From Parasedimentitalea huanghaiensis (GTDB lineage: Bacteria > Pseudomonadota > Alphaproteobacteria > Rhodobacterales > Rhodobacteraceae), in contig NZ_WQLV01000018.1 in assembly GCF_009753675.1 (NCBI RefSeq), positions 1 to 64,000 on the forward strand: a DNA stretch of 64,000 nucleotides. Reading direction: 5' to 3'. The translations under genes and the position numbers were made by a program. The notes below the pieces were generated by a model. The model was not told where the DNA came from. It saw nothing but the letters and a program-made list of their open reading frames with translations, and searched no databases. Position 1 is the stretch's first letter. The number at the start of each line of letters is the position of its first letter. Below are positions 44,259 to 53,096 of the stretch, piece by piece.

Positions 44259-45139
44259 CGGGTCACACCCCACCGGGGCCACAGGAAGAGGAAATCTGGC
44301 GATTTGTCCGGTCCCGGCAGGTGTTCACCCATGCCGAGGTCGCGGCGTTCTGCTCTGCCGCTGATTGGAAACGCACCAACTACCTGCGCAAATTGGCCCG
44401 CCTAAATCTGGTGACACTCTATCAGCGCAGGTGCAGGCTTTGCTATTATACGGCGCAAGATCCGGCCACTTTGTCAGGTGAGGCATCCCAGATTGATAGC
44501 AGTGCTCAGGATGCACAGTGGCGCGCAGATACCCTGAACTGCAAGATATCAGCAGGCGCTGACATCGCGCAATCGGGGCAGCCCTGGACGCCGGAAACCG
44601 CCGAGGATCAAACGCTCTGGGATTTTGTGCGGGCCCAAATCCGGTTCACCCGAGATTATGTGCTGGCGCAGAAATTGGCCCCCGACAACAAGGTCACATT
44701 GTTCCTGCGCGCTTTGGAAAGCGCTGGCCTGTTGCACTCAGCTGGCTTTGAAAACGGCAGGCCGTATTTTACCGCGCTCACCTCGGTGGAAATCATGCAC
44801 AGTGCCAAGGACAAACGCCTGACCAAAGAAGGCCGGATCTGGACCGCCATGCGCGCCGCCAGCAAGTTCACTATTGAAGACCTGCTGATCACCTTTGCCG
44901 GGCTGGAAGAGGAGTTCTCGGAAAAGAGCATCCGCAGCTACTGCGCGACGTTGCAAAAGGCCGGGTATTTGAAAGACACCCGCCGGGGCCGCGTCAAGGC
45001 GCAATCAGTTCGCTACCACCTGGTGCGCGACACCGGCCCCCTGCCCCCAACCGTCAAACGTGTTCCGGTCGTAACTGATCCCAACGAGGGCCGCGTTGTC
45101 TATGTCCAGGGAGAGGAAAACACATGGGCAACCTCGTGA
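44255..45139 (+). CDS. Phage early protein with repeated winged-helix units
   Basis: This 294-residue protein seems to contain three similar units: EEEIWRFVRSRQVFTHAEVAAF (about 12), DQTLWDFVRAQIRFTRDYVLAQKL (about 117), and EGRIWTAMRAASKFTIEDLLITF (about 190). Each is followed by a segment of the form LRxLxxLNLVTL or LRALESAGLL. I read these as winged-helix-like repeats. It starts in the MuB stop and overlaps the next gene. Its role is unknown, but DNA binding during transposition is a reasonable guess. Confidence 0.65.
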   Translation: MTGHTPPGPQEEEIWRFVRSRQVFTHAEVAAFCSAADWKRTNYLRKLARLNLVTLYQRRCRLCYYTAQDPATLSGEASQIDSSAQDAQWRADTLNCKISAGADIAQSGQPWTPETAEDQTLWDFVRAQIRFTRDYVLAQKLAPDNKVTLFLRALESAGLLHSAGFENGRPYFTALTSVEIMHSAKDKRLTKEGRIWTAMRAASKFTIEDLLITFAGLEEEFSEKSIRSYCATLQKAGYLKDTRRGRVKAQSVRYHLVRDTGPLPPTVKRVPVVTDPNEGRVVYVQGEENTWATS

Positions 45140-45573
45140 TCAGCGACCGCGAAATCGTTGCGCAGGATGCCTGGGGCGATGACGTGCCCGACTGGATCAT
45201 GACCCTGGTCAAAGAGTGCGACGGCAGTTCACAAAACAAGGTTGCCACCCGGCTTGGCATCAGCGCCGCCGCCGTCAGCCAGGTTATTCGCAAGAGCTAT
45301 CAGGGCAGTTATGACAACGTCGCCATGCGCGTGCGTGAGATCTACATCGGCGGCAATGTTGACTGCCCGGCCATCGGCGCGATCGCCTCGGAGATCTGCC
45401 TGCACTGGCGCGACGAGATCCGCCGGGGCACATCCACTGACCCCCAGCGCATTCTGATGACCCGGTTCTGCAGAAAGTGCCCCCGAAGCCAACCTGGAGC
45501 CGACATTTCCGCTCCTGAAGCATCGCCCGAAGCCAAACTTGTCTTCAAATCAAGGAGGGCATCCCGTGTCTAA
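45124..45573 (+). CDS. Small HTH protein of the Mu early region
   Basis: This 149-residue protein has an XRE-like HTH: DGSSQNKVATRLGISAAAVSQVIRKSYQGSYDNVAMRVREIYIGG (about 38-80). The C-terminal region has two cysteines (FCRKCPRSQ). It overlaps both neighbours. Related proteins occur in the same place in rhodobacterial Mu-like phages. Target unknown. Confidence 0.65.
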   Translation: MGNLVISDREIVAQDAWGDDVPDWIMTLVKECDGSSQNKVATRLGISAAAVSQVIRKSYQGSYDNVAMRVREIYIGGNVDCPAIGAIASEICLHWRDEIRRGTSTDPQRILMTRFCRKCPRSQPGADISAPEASPEAKLVFKSRRASRV

Positions 45574-46069
45574 AAACAACCAAGATCAGCAAGAATTGCG
45601 GGACGTACTGGGCGCAAACCTCAGACGGCTGACCAAGGGTTTAAACGTTACCCAGCTTGCCCGTGATCTGGATATTCACCGGACCCAGTTCAATCGTTAC
45701 CTCCATGGCGAAAGTTACCCCGGTCCTGCATTGCTGGCACGGATTTGCGGGCATTTCAAAGTGGATGCCAATATCCTGATCCGCCCGATTGATGAGACGC
45801 CGGAAACCCCTGAACGCATGGCGCTGCGCCATGCCATCAACGAGGGGCGCTTTGATTGTGCAGGTGATCTTCCGTTGACGCTAACCACCCTGCGCGCGTT
45901 TCGCTCAACGGAAACCGCCCGCTTCATTCTGGCCCAATGCGCTGGGGCCGTGAACGGCTGCGAGTTTGATCTCCTGGTCGAAGAGGCCGGGTTCTCGGAC
46001 CTCCCACAAAACCCTGTCCTGATCCTTGAGGCCACACTTAAGCCAATCCTACACGAGGCAATACAATGA
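45566..46069 (+). CDS. XRE-family HTH protein
   Basis: This 167-residue protein has a Cro/C1-type domain near the N-terminus (LGANLRRLTKGLNVTQLARDLDIHRTQFNRYLHGESYPGPALLARICGHFKVDANILI) and an uncharacterised C-terminal domain. A GTG start is preceded by AAGGAGG and overlaps the upstream stop. It could be a secondary regulator of the early operon. It overlaps the DUF3164 gene by four bases. Confidence 0.75.
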   Translation: MSKNNQDQQELRDVLGANLRRLTKGLNVTQLARDLDIHRTQFNRYLHGESYPGPALLARICGHFKVDANILIRPIDETPETPERMALRHAINEGRFDCAGDLPLTLTTLRAFRSTETARFILAQCAGAVNGCEFDLLVEEAGFSDLPQNPVLILEATLKPILHEAIQ

Positions 46070-46730
46070 CCCCGCAGACACCCAGCAAATTCGAACCAGC
46101 GCCTATTCCCGACGGTCGCGTCAACGCCAACGGCAACACCTACATGACGGACACCAAAGGCGGGTTGGTGCCAATTGATCTGGTCAAGGCTCAAGACCAG
46201 CTCCAGGACGAAACCGTGCGCAAGATTGCAGGCTACTCGCTGGCCCTCAGCGGCCAGACCGCCCGTTTCAAAGAGCACGTCTATAACGATATCGGAGATT
46301 TTGAGGCCATCCTGGAACAGGAGTACGGGTCCACCATTGGCGGCGCACGTGGCAATAAAACCCTGATGAGCTTTGACGGGTTGTTCAAAGTTCAGGTCTC
46401 GGTGGCTGATCAGTTCGACTTTGGCCCGAGTTGCAGATCGCCAAGGGCCTGCTGGATGAATGCTTGAACGAGTGGTCCGCCGAAGCCCCGGTCGAGCTGC
46501 AAGCCATCGTCACCAACGCCTTCAACACCGACAAAGAGGGCCAGATTAATCGGGCCGAGATTTACAAGCTCCTGCAATTGGAGATCCAAGACGAACGCTG
46601 GCAGCGCGCCATGCAGGCCATTCGCGACGCCATGCGTGTGGTGGGAAAATCAACCTATGTGCGCTGCTACCAACGCCCAGCACCGGACGCCAAGTGGCAG
46701 CACATCACCATTGATCTGGCCAAAGCATAA
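46066..46730 (+). pseudogene. DUF3164 phage protein, frameshifted
   Basis: The N-terminal part (from MTPQTPSKFEPAPIPDGRVNANGNTYM) and the C-terminal part (LQIAKGLLDECLNEWSAEAPVELQAIV to HITIDLAKA) are both typical of the DUF3164 family of Mu-like phages but lie in different frames. One base is missing in TTGGCCCGAG at about 46425-46430: a restored GGCCCGGAG would read GPELQIAKG. The joined protein would have about 221 residues. The family's role is not known. The break is one sign that the element is decaying, unless it is a sequencing error. Confidence 0.82.
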
Positions 46731-46743
46731 AGGAAGGTCTCCA

Positions 46744-47004
46744 ATGCCCATGTCTAAGCACGACTACCGTGAGAAGCTGCGTCAAAATCTCAGCGCCTAC
46801 GCCACCAGCCAGACTCGCGCCTCGATGACTCTGGGAGGTCGGCTGACAGTTCTCAGGCTACAGGCCACTGTTGCTGGTCTGACCGATGATGATCTTGCAG
46901 ACATTACCGCCGAGGAAACCGCTCGCGCGGATCGCCGATTAGCCCGGATCACGGAGCTCCATCCCGTTGGTCCAGTTGTGCAGGTCGAGGACATCCAGTC
47001 ATGA
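46744..47004 (+). CDS. Small Mu early protein
   Basis: This 86-residue protein starts MPMSKHDYREKLRQNLSAYA and has a helical C-terminal half with AGLTDDDLADITAEETARADRRLARI. A strong AGGAAGG precedes the ATG. The stop overlaps the start of the Gp16-like gene. Family not recognised. Confidence 0.6.
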   Translation: MPMSKHDYREKLRQNLSAYATSQTRASMTLGGRLTVLRLQATVAGLTDDDLADITAEETARADRRLARITELHPVGPVVQVEDIQS

Positions 47005-47456
47005 CCCGCACCCTGCAACAGAAAATCCATGTCGGCTGCCGCCAGCTTGGCATGGACGCCGACGCCCGCCGCGCTCTGCAGCTCGCTGTAACCGGCAAAC
47101 ATTCCATGAAGGACATGGACCACGCCGAACTCTTGATGCTGATCAAACGGCTTAATAGCGACGGCTTTAAACCCTCTTCAAAGGGTCCCAAAAAACACAA
47201 AACCGCCTCACGCCCAGATTTGCGCCTGGTGCATGTGCTTTGGGCCAAGCTTGGCGAGGCTGGCGCGTTACGCGACCCCAGCCGTGCCGGGCTGAACAAG
47301 TTCATTCGCGCGCGGTTCGGCAACACTTGGAGCTCGGTCCCTGCTGACGTCGACATGCTGCGCCAATGGCCCCAGATAGATGCTGTCATACAGGCGCTCA
47401 GAAGCTGGGGTGCGCGGGCTGACATCGACTTTGACTGGGCGGAGCATCGCAAGTGA
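47001..47456 (+). CDS. Mu Gp16/GemA-like protein (DUF1018)
   Basis: This 151-residue protein matches the Gp16 (DUF1018) family of Mu-like phages. It begins with a short helix QQKIHVGCRQLGMDADARRALQL and ends with a C-terminal section LVHVLWAKLGEAGALRDPSRAGLNKFIRARFG. The family is linked to Mu GemA, which alters host gene expression and supercoiling. It overlaps genes on both sides by four bases. Confidence 0.78.
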   Translation: MTRTLQQKIHVGCRQLGMDADARRALQLAVTGKHSMKDMDHAELLMLIKRLNSDGFKPSSKGPKKHKTASRPDLRLVHVLWAKLGEAGALRDPSRAGLNKFIRARFGNTWSSVPADVDMLRQWPQIDAVIQALRSWGARADIDFDWAEHRK

Positions 47457-47848
47457 GTGATGGCTTCAAGCCATATCTACCCGGCGTGTTGGCGCTGATC
47501 GCTGACGAAATCAGTGTCGACCTCGCCGTGTGCCTTGCCAAACAGCGCGGCGGTCGCGAGATCTATATCGCCAAGGACCCTGCCCCCAGTTGCTCACTCT
47601 CGGAAATCGTCGGGCAAGCCAATGCCCAAAAGCTCTACAAGCTGCTCGGCAGTGGCAAGATGCTGGTGCCCGCCGGAAACATCAGCGGTCAAACCGGGCG
47701 CCGCCAGCGGATCGCCATGCTCTTGGATCAGGGCTTAAGCCATTCGATCATTGCCGCAGACGTCGACGTTCACATCCGCACTGTGGAACGCGTGTCCGCA
47801 GAACTGCGGCGCCCGAAAGATCAGCGGCAATCCGATCTATTCCTGTAA
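47453..47848 (+). CDS. Mor-like regulator, first copy in the element
   Basis: This 131-residue protein with a GTG start that overlaps the Gp16 stop has the Mor layout. The strand is KQRGGREIYIAKDP (about 29-42), then a KMLVPAG segment, and then a C-terminal HTH GLSHSIIAADVDVHIRTVERVSAELRR (about 95-121). Mu Mor is the middle-operon activator. The element has a second, more distant copy at 48243, so one of them may act as C, the late activator. Confidence 0.72.
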   Translation: MSDGFKPYLPGVLALIADEISVDLAVCLAKQRGGREIYIAKDPAPSCSLSEIVGQANAQKLYKLLGSGKMLVPAGNISGQTGRRQRIAMLLDQGLSHSIIAADVDVHIRTVERVSAELRRPKDQRQSDLFL

Positions 47849-48242
47849 ATCCTGGTCGACCTAGCAGATGATAGCGCCGGAAGATCTCCACCGTCTGCAG
47901 GCCTGCAGAGAATTTCCTTCCGCCCGCACACTTCTTTTCCGTCCTAAGCAAGATAAAAGGCAACATTCTGCCTATTCAGCGCGTCTCACCCCAGCAAGCA
48001 AAGAACGGTAGGCCAGACCTGCTCTGAGGATCGCTGTTAAATACCACTTAAACGGGTCAGCGTCGCGCTTGAGATAAATTCCGCCCCGGAGTAGCGTTCA
48101 GGCGAAAAGTGGACTCAGCAGCCCCCATATCGGGCCCCAATGATCTCGCCAAACCTCCCGCAAATTTTGCCCAGCGCTTTTGGGCCTGATCCCGACACAT
48201 GACGGGGCGGTACGTACCGACGAGTGTCGGCATCAACATCCT
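47849..48242. other. Intergenic region before the second Mor-like gene
   Basis: No gene seen. This is the place where the middle promoter of a Mu-like element would lie, but I could not define -10 or Mor-binding sequences by eye. It is atypically long compared with the overlapping genes before it. Confidence 0.35.
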
Positions 48243-48662
48243 ATGCTAGACACACACGCCCCCCCGAACCTTTTGACCTGTGACGAAATGATCGATCTCG
48301 GAATGACAGTTCCTGAGATCCTGGAAGAGTTGGAAGACAGCCTTGGCCCAGACGCCGTCTGGAAACTGACAGGTCTCTTTGGCGGCACCGAAACCCACAT
48401 CCCTCATCAACACAGCTTGGCGCGCTCAATCCTAACTGAGCAACTTGGTGATCAGATCACCCATTGGCTGTACGAGACCTATGGCCCAGGGCGGATCCAA
48501 ATCCCGCTGGGGCCACATTCAAGCAGAGCCCGGAAAATGGCCGCGTTTCGAGCCGCGCTTCTCAGCCGCCAACCGCATCGCAAAATTGCTCGTTCCCTGG
48601 GCTGCCACGTGCGCACCGTTGAGCGCGCCAAACGCGAACTGGTCACCGCTGGGTTTCTTTAG
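48243..48662 (+). CDS. Mor-like middle-operon activator
   Basis: This 139-residue protein of the Mor/C activator type has an N-terminal helical dimerisation part (DLGMTVPEILEELEDSLGPDAVWKLTGLF), the GGTETHIP strand (about 47-54), an IQIPLGP segment and a C-terminal HTH (QPHRKIARSLGCHVRTVERAKRELV, about 109-133). In Mu this protein starts transcription of the middle operon and so of the lytic genes. Here no lytic gene follows. I chose the ATG at 48243, which gives the family length. Confidence 0.78.
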   Translation: MLDTHAPPNLLTCDEMIDLGMTVPEILEELEDSLGPDAVWKLTGLFGGTETHIPHQHSLARSILTEQLGDQITHWLYETYGPGRIQIPLGPHSSRARKMAAFRAALLSRQPHRKIARSLGCHVRTVERAKRELVTAGFL

Positions 48663-49277
48663 AACGCTTGAGGTTTGCCCCAGACACAACCCCTCGCTGG
48701 CGCAACATGTAACGAACGGACCTTACCGGCCGTTGGAGACAAACCCGTCTAACGGCCGGTTCCAGCTGATTGTGTTGAAAAACTCTATAATCAGCAATTA
48801 GAAAATTTTTGGCAGAAACGTATCTCTTACTAAAGTCAAATGAGATAGTTCCCAAGGCGCACAGAGTTTACCCAACAGCACCGGAGGCTAGTTTTGGCCG
48901 AACCCCTCTCCCAAATTTTGCACTTGTTCTGTATCGGTCAGAAATTTGCCGCCTATGCTCGAAATCGGAGTTTTTCAACACAATCAGCCCTTCTACGACA
49001 TTCGCGCAGGGTGCAGCATGAGCAGCATGAGCAGCATATGGAGCACGAAGGGCGGTTGCTGGACATTCTCTGCCATTCGCCGGAATGGCAGCTTTGCCTA
49101 AGAACGAACCTTATAAAATCAAGTGAATGCCCCAAATTTGATATTTTTGGGATAAATATCAGCGGCCTGCTCCCAGCTAAGAGGAACCGCCAGCCGAGAG
49201 ACGTTCTCAGTTGACGGTCTAGTTGCGTCACCTGAGTTCACTAGGTACGCAGGTAGAGAGGAGGCCCTCTCGCCTGA
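48663..49277. repeat. Repeat junction at the right edge of the Mu element
   Basis: No gene supported. ACCGGCCGTT (48725-48734) and AACGGCCGGT (48751-48760) are a perfect 10-bp inverted repeat. The right arm belongs to an inverted copy of the repeat A core (the complement of GCTGGAACCGGCCGTTAGAC, 48747-48766). A second inverted piece lies at about 48983-49010 (the complement of CTGCGCGAATGTCGTAGAAGG). GAGCAGCATGAGCAGCATATG near 49018 is a short tandem repeat. The Mu element therefore ends directly in dispersed repeats. Confidence 0.55.
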
Positions 49278-49859
49278 CTACTCGGCTGCTTGAGGAGTTG
49301 GAGCAGTCCAAGTGTTAGGCACAAAAGCAACGTCCAAGTCTGTTTCAGCGATGTGGTTAGTATAGTTCGACAAAGTCTTGAGAGCTGTGCCGAGAATTAC
49401 TTCCAGGATTGTTTGCCGCGTATAGCCAACCGCCAAAAACGATTCCATTTGCGTGTTGGACAGCCAGCCGCGGCTTTCATTAAGCGCAATGGTGAGTTGA
49501 CGCAGAGCTTCTAGCTTGCTGTCCGTAATGGGAGTGTTGTTGCGGAGGGCAGTGATGACATCGTCCTTAACACCACCCATCTGAGAGAGTGTGGTATGAG
49601 CCGCCATGCAATATTCGCAACTGTTTAGGCGATTGTTGGTCATCAAAATGATCTGGCGTTCGGTTTCTGAAAGATCGGACTTGTCAAAAACACCCGAGAG
49701 AGTTGTGTAACCTTCTAGAATAGCCGGAGCCTCAGCCATTGTAGCATAGAGGTTAGGCACGAACCCATAGGCCTTGAGTGAGTTCTGAAGAATTGGCTTG
49801 GCGGCCGCTGGGGCAGAGTCCAGTGTGTGTGTGTTAAACGTAGTCATGTTTTTATCCAT
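49278..49859 (-). CDS. Carboxymuconolactone decarboxylase/AhpD-like protein
   Basis: This 193-residue protein of the CMD/AhpD fold has the redox motif CEYCMAAHT (about 77-85), where the two cysteines and the His form a peroxidase-type relay. Sequence around it, ETERQIILMTNNRLNSCEYC, is typical of the family. It probably reduces organic peroxides or acts on a small lactone-like substrate. It is last in a four-gene minus-strand group with a YHS protein and an isochorismatase-like hydrolase. Start could also be the ATG four codons later. Confidence 0.85.
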   Translation of the reverse strand: MDKNMTTFNTHTLDSAPAAAKPILQNSLKAYGFVPNLYATMAEAPAILEGYTTLSGVFDKSDLSETERQIILMTNNRLNSCEYCMAAHTTLSQMGGVKDDVITALRNNTPITDSKLEALRQLTIALNESRGWLSNTQMESFLAVGYTRQTILEVILGTALKTLSNYTNHIAETDLDVAFVPNTWTAPTPQAAE

Positions 49860-49985
49860 TTCTAGGGGGAGTACTGCGCACTAGGTGGCAATGAAATGCA
49901 GAGCTTTACGTCTAGCTATGAGACGGAATTGGGCTGCAGCGACCTTCTAAACGTGAGAGCCGCCGCAGGAATTTCTACCGATGAT

Positions 49986-50471
49986 TTAGAGATCACCCAC
50001 CGGTGAATGCACGATTTCGGGCCACTTTGCGTATGCGCCTTGGATCACTGCGTCTTTATCTTCCAGGTATTTCTGAAAGATCGCGGCATTGACGAAGAGA
50101 TACAGTTTCCCGTCAACAATGTCGGCGTAGCGAACATCACCGTCGAGTTTTTTGCCAACGAATATACCAAAGGCACAAAAGCCGCCAAACTGGGGAAGAA
50201 AGTTCTCTGGATCGACATTAAAACCTTGCTGAGCTTCGGCTGAGCTAAAGTAGTAGTCCACGCCTTCATGGCTGGATGTATTTGTGGCGTCGCCTGAAAC
50301 GGGAGCGTCAGCTTGGAACATCGAGACGGGATCAACGCCGTGCATCCCAAGTGGATTTCCGCTGAGACTGAGCCCGTTTGAAACGTTGTATTCATCCGCA
50401 GCAAAAACTGGGGAAGCCAGAGCAAGCGTTACCGCGATGGCAGTGGCGTGAAGAAACGAAGTATTGGTCAT
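49986..50471 (-). CDS. Exported YHS-domain protein
   Basis: This 161-residue protein has a signal peptide (to about residue 24, ending VFAAD) and a YHS-like domain: GMHGVDPVSMFQADAPVSGDATNTSSHEGVDYYFSSAEAQQGFNVDPENFLPQFGGFCAFGIFVGKK. Such exported YHS proteins may bind metal ions, as the YHS motif does in copper-handling proteins, though direct evidence for this subfamily is thin. It lies between the CMD protein and the Tat hydrolase. Confidence 0.82.
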   Translation of the reverse strand: MTNTSFLHATAIAVTLALASPVFAADEYNVSNGLSLSGNPLGMHGVDPVSMFQADAPVSGDATNTSSHEGVDYYFSSAEAQQGFNVDPENFLPQFGGFCAFGIFVGKKLDGDVRYADIVDGKLYLFVNAAIFQKYLEDKDAVIQGAYAKWPEIVHSPVGDL

Positions 50472-50603
50472 AGTTTTCTCTTTTCATTGGGAGTTAAGGG
50501 CACGGCAATGCAAAACCACTGCTGGCAACAACGACATCGCCGTGCGGAGAGTATGTTTGTGATTTTTGAGAAGGTTTCTTTTGGCTAAAAGAAAAGCCCT
50601 TCG

Positions 50604-51470
50604 TCAGGCGGACTTTCCGATCTGATCAACAGCGTCATCCGTCCACCAAACGCCGTTGGCGACCATGCGGAAGTTGATCAGCGCAGCGAGGTATCCGTCG
50701 CCTTCGGGCACCTTCGCACCGGCCGTAGCATCACGCACCACGGCAACTTCGTACCCCAGTTCAAGCAGGTCATAGAGGTGAGCCTGCGTGCAGAGGTTCG
50801 CAGACATACCGGCAAGGATCACCTTATCGATCCCACGTTTGCGCATCTGAAGGTTCAAGTCATTTTGGGCCGGGCTGTAGACCTTGTGCGGCGAACAGAC
50901 GATGGTTTCGCCATCCTCGATGTACTTCTTGTATTGCGGCATCCAGTCAGCGCCAGATCCTTCGAAGTTATCGACGTTGAGCGGCCCCAGACGATCAAAC
51001 ATACCGATAGAATGCATGGTTGCTTCCAGAGTGCCCTCGAAGTTCCACTTGTGATCGTGGGGGTAGTAGTAGTGGGGGGAGATGAAAACTGGCATGCCCG
51101 CAGCTTTTGCTGCAACAAACAAACGCTCAATGTTGTCCACGGTTCCTTGTTCGGTCACGCTTTCGCCAACCACACCCCAGGTCACACCATCCTCGGACAA
51201 AAAGTCGATTTGAGGATCTGTAACAACCAACGCAGTCCGGCCGGGATCGATGTCCATGTCGATCTGTGGCAAACCGGGGTTCTTAGGGTCCGCATAATAG
51301 GCGCGGGCCTCGTCGGTGGCAGCGATTGCGGTCCCGCCTGTGATGGCTGCAGCGCCTGCAGCAGCCGCACCGGCTGCCCGCGTCATCAGCCGACGGCGCG
51401 CCATGTCGACGCGCTCGGGCGTAACATCGCAGCCGCAACCGCTCTCGTGGTGATGATCATGGTCATTCAT
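50604..51470 (-). CDS. Tat-exported isochorismatase-like cysteine hydrolase
   Basis: This is a 288-residue hydrolase. A His-rich leader MNDHDHHHESGCGC is followed by a Tat-type signal MARRRLMTRAAGAAAAGAAAITGG (about 23-46). The catalytic triad of the cysteine-hydrolase fold is visible: D in LVVTDPQIDFL (about 93), K in CSPHKVYSP, and C in GMSANLCTQAHLYDLLELGYEVAVV (about 228). Substrates in this family are amides or isochorismate-type esters. Export across the membrane is unusual and argues for a periplasmic amidase role. Confidence 0.82.
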   Translation of the reverse strand: MNDHDHHHESGCGCDVTPERVDMARRRLMTRAAGAAAAGAAAITGGTAIAATDEARAYYADPKNPGLPQIDMDIDPGRTALVVTDPQIDFLSEDGVTWGVVGESVTEQGTVDNIERLFVAAKAAGMPVFISPHYYYPHDHKWNFEGTLEATMHSIGMFDRLGPLNVDNFEGSGADWMPQYKKYIEDGETIVCSPHKVYSPAQNDLNLQMRKRGIDKVILAGMSANLCTQAHLYDLLELGYEVAVVRDATAGAKVPEGDGYLAALINFRMVANGVWWTDDAVDQIGKSA

Positions 51471-51679
51471 AATATAGTTCCTTCGCTTGAGTGGTGGCAG
51501 TATGTTATTGGTGTCTTACTGCCGGGATGATGAGGTAAGGTCCCTTGGACCAGGCATGCCCCTGCCAGCCCGCCTGCGCCGTGCGCATCAGAAGTGTCGT
51601 AAGCGGTGGTTGGGGACATGTGCCGCGCCTTTGAGACAAAGGCCTGATTAGAGCCGAAGTTCGTTGGAGCAGTGCGTGG

Positions 51680-51907
51680 TTACGTCATGAGGGCCAAAGC
51701 CGTGCTGGCGCCGGTGGGGGTAAACGCTCTGCCTGGCATGAAGATCAGCAGTGATAGTGCGCCGACGGCCAGTGCAGCAACGACGGCAGCAATCAGCATG
51801 CCAGTCATTCCGGTTATGTCGAACAGTCCCGTTTTGGGGGTCGTCCAAGGAGCAACACCGTCACAATTTGTAGACGTTACTCTGGTTGTTGTGCTGTCCT
51901 TACTCAT
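51680..51907 (-). CDS. Small single-span membrane protein
   Basis: This 75-residue protein has one hydrophobic segment (GMLIAAVVAALAVGALSLLIFMP, about 37-59). The polar N-terminus contains NCDGVAPWTTPKTGLFDITG. It is first in the minus-strand group leading to the isochorismatase-like gene, 209 bases upstream of it. Function unknown. The protein may be real because its start lies behind a GGCGTTCACC-rich stretch and the length of the hydrophobic segment is ideal, but no family is recognised. Confidence 0.5.
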   Translation of the reverse strand: MSKDSTTTRVTSTNCDGVAPWTTPKTGLFDITGMTGMLIAAVVAALAVGALSLLIFMPGRAFTPTGASTALALMT

Positions 51908-52079
51908 GGTGAACGCCTTTCTCTTTGGGGGAGAGGTTATAGCGGCGCGATAGATTATCTTTCGCTGCCGGTTCTCTCCGTTGTTCCATGAGAAGACACT
52001 ACGCCGGGTGCGAAGGGCTGGTATTGGCCGATCCTGCCACGAACTTAACCAAACCTGCCATAGACAGACATTGTACAGA

Positions 52080-53096
52080 TCAAACTGTCGAGGATTGCTG
52101 CCTGAATTGGGCTGGGGCCTTGCCGACCCATCGCTTAAATGCGCGCGTGAAGGTGCTTTGCTCGGAAAAACCGGTTAAAAAGGCAATCTCTGCGATGGAA
52201 ACTTTATCATCTCGAAGCAGCTTTTGTGCGAGCGAAGACTGGGCCTTCGCCAGCACATCCCGAAAGGTAAGCCCCTCTTTAGCAAGGCGACGATATAGTG
52301 TGCGCTCGCTCATACCCATTTCGCGAGCGATGTCCGCTGCCTGTGGCAACCCGGTGCTTAGAGTGGGAGTGAGATGGTGCAAAAGTGTACAGCCTAATGA
52401 AGGAGAACCCTCGAGCAAATTAATTTTGCTTTCAAGGTGCCCCGTCAGGAATTTCGACACTGCTTTGTCACCGAGACGGTTCGATAGATCGAGCATTTCG
52501 GTCTTTAACTGGATAGCATCTTGGTCTGAATTAAATTTGACCGGACACCCAAAGTGTGCTGCGTACCGGTCTGGATCACATCGGCAGGCGTGCCGAAACG
52601 ATACCGAGTGCAGCGCAAGCCCAGGTCCCACGAACCGGTGCATATTCCGCGCAAAACCAGCAAGAGCGCATTCGTTACGAAGCTCAAGCGCAGTACGGTG
52701 TAGCGTCTGACTCTGGAAAACCCAAAAGGCAATTTCACCCTTTTCGACCAACTGGTAGACAGCGGTATCAGTTACAAGACGAAAATACCGCTCGGCACGC
52801 CGAAGTGAGGCCCGCAGTGTCGGTGCCGTTTTGATTGCCAGTCCAAGGACGCCGAGATCGTCTGTCTGAATTGCGGATGCGTAGGCCTCGACCAGTCTAA
52901 CCTCATCAGTATGAGAGTCACGAATCCAGTCGATAAGGTCAAAGTAGTCGGTGTCAGCGATCTGGCCATCAACTGGCTTTGGCACACGAAACACGACGGT
53001 GCCGTTTGAACACAGCGCACCTTCGTCTGTCAGCGTCATCCCGGCCGCTTCGGCCATCGCGCGCGCGAATGCATTGGTTACACTTGGCATATTCAA
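52080..53096 (-). CDS. AraC-family regulator (OruR/ArgR-like)
   Basis: This 338-residue regulator has an N-terminal arabinose-binding-like domain (about 20-200) and a C-terminal AraC double HTH (about 240-335). The latter contains ADIAREMGMSERTLYRRLAKEGLTF and SIAEIAFLTGFSEQSTFTRAFKRWVGKAPAQFR. It is on the same strand as, and upstream of, the small membrane protein, isochorismatase-like hydrolase, YHS and CMD genes, which it may regulate. Either of two ATG codons (53096, 53090) can start it. Confidence 0.88.
   Translation of the reverse strand: MNMPSVTNAFARAMAEAAGMTLTDEGALCSNGTVVFRVPKPVDGQIADTDYFDLIDWIRDSHTDEVRLVEAYASAIQTDDLGVLGLAIKTAPTLRASLRRAERYFRLVTDTAVYQLVEKGEIAFWVFQSQTLHRTALELRNECALAGFARNMHRFVGPGLALHSVSFRHACRCDPDRYAAHFGCPVKFNSDQDAIQLKTEMLDLSNRLGDKAVSKFLTGHLESKINLLEGSPSLGCTLLHHLTPTLSTGLPQAADIAREMGMSERTLYRRLAKEGLTFRDVLAKAQSSLAQKLLRDDKVSIAEIAFLTGFSEQSTFTRAFKRWVGKAPAQFRQQSSTV

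Noticed and set aside
49010-49045. GAGCAGCATGAGCAGCATATG as a CRISPR-like repeat
   Set aside because: It is a short local tandem repeat without spacers or cas genes.
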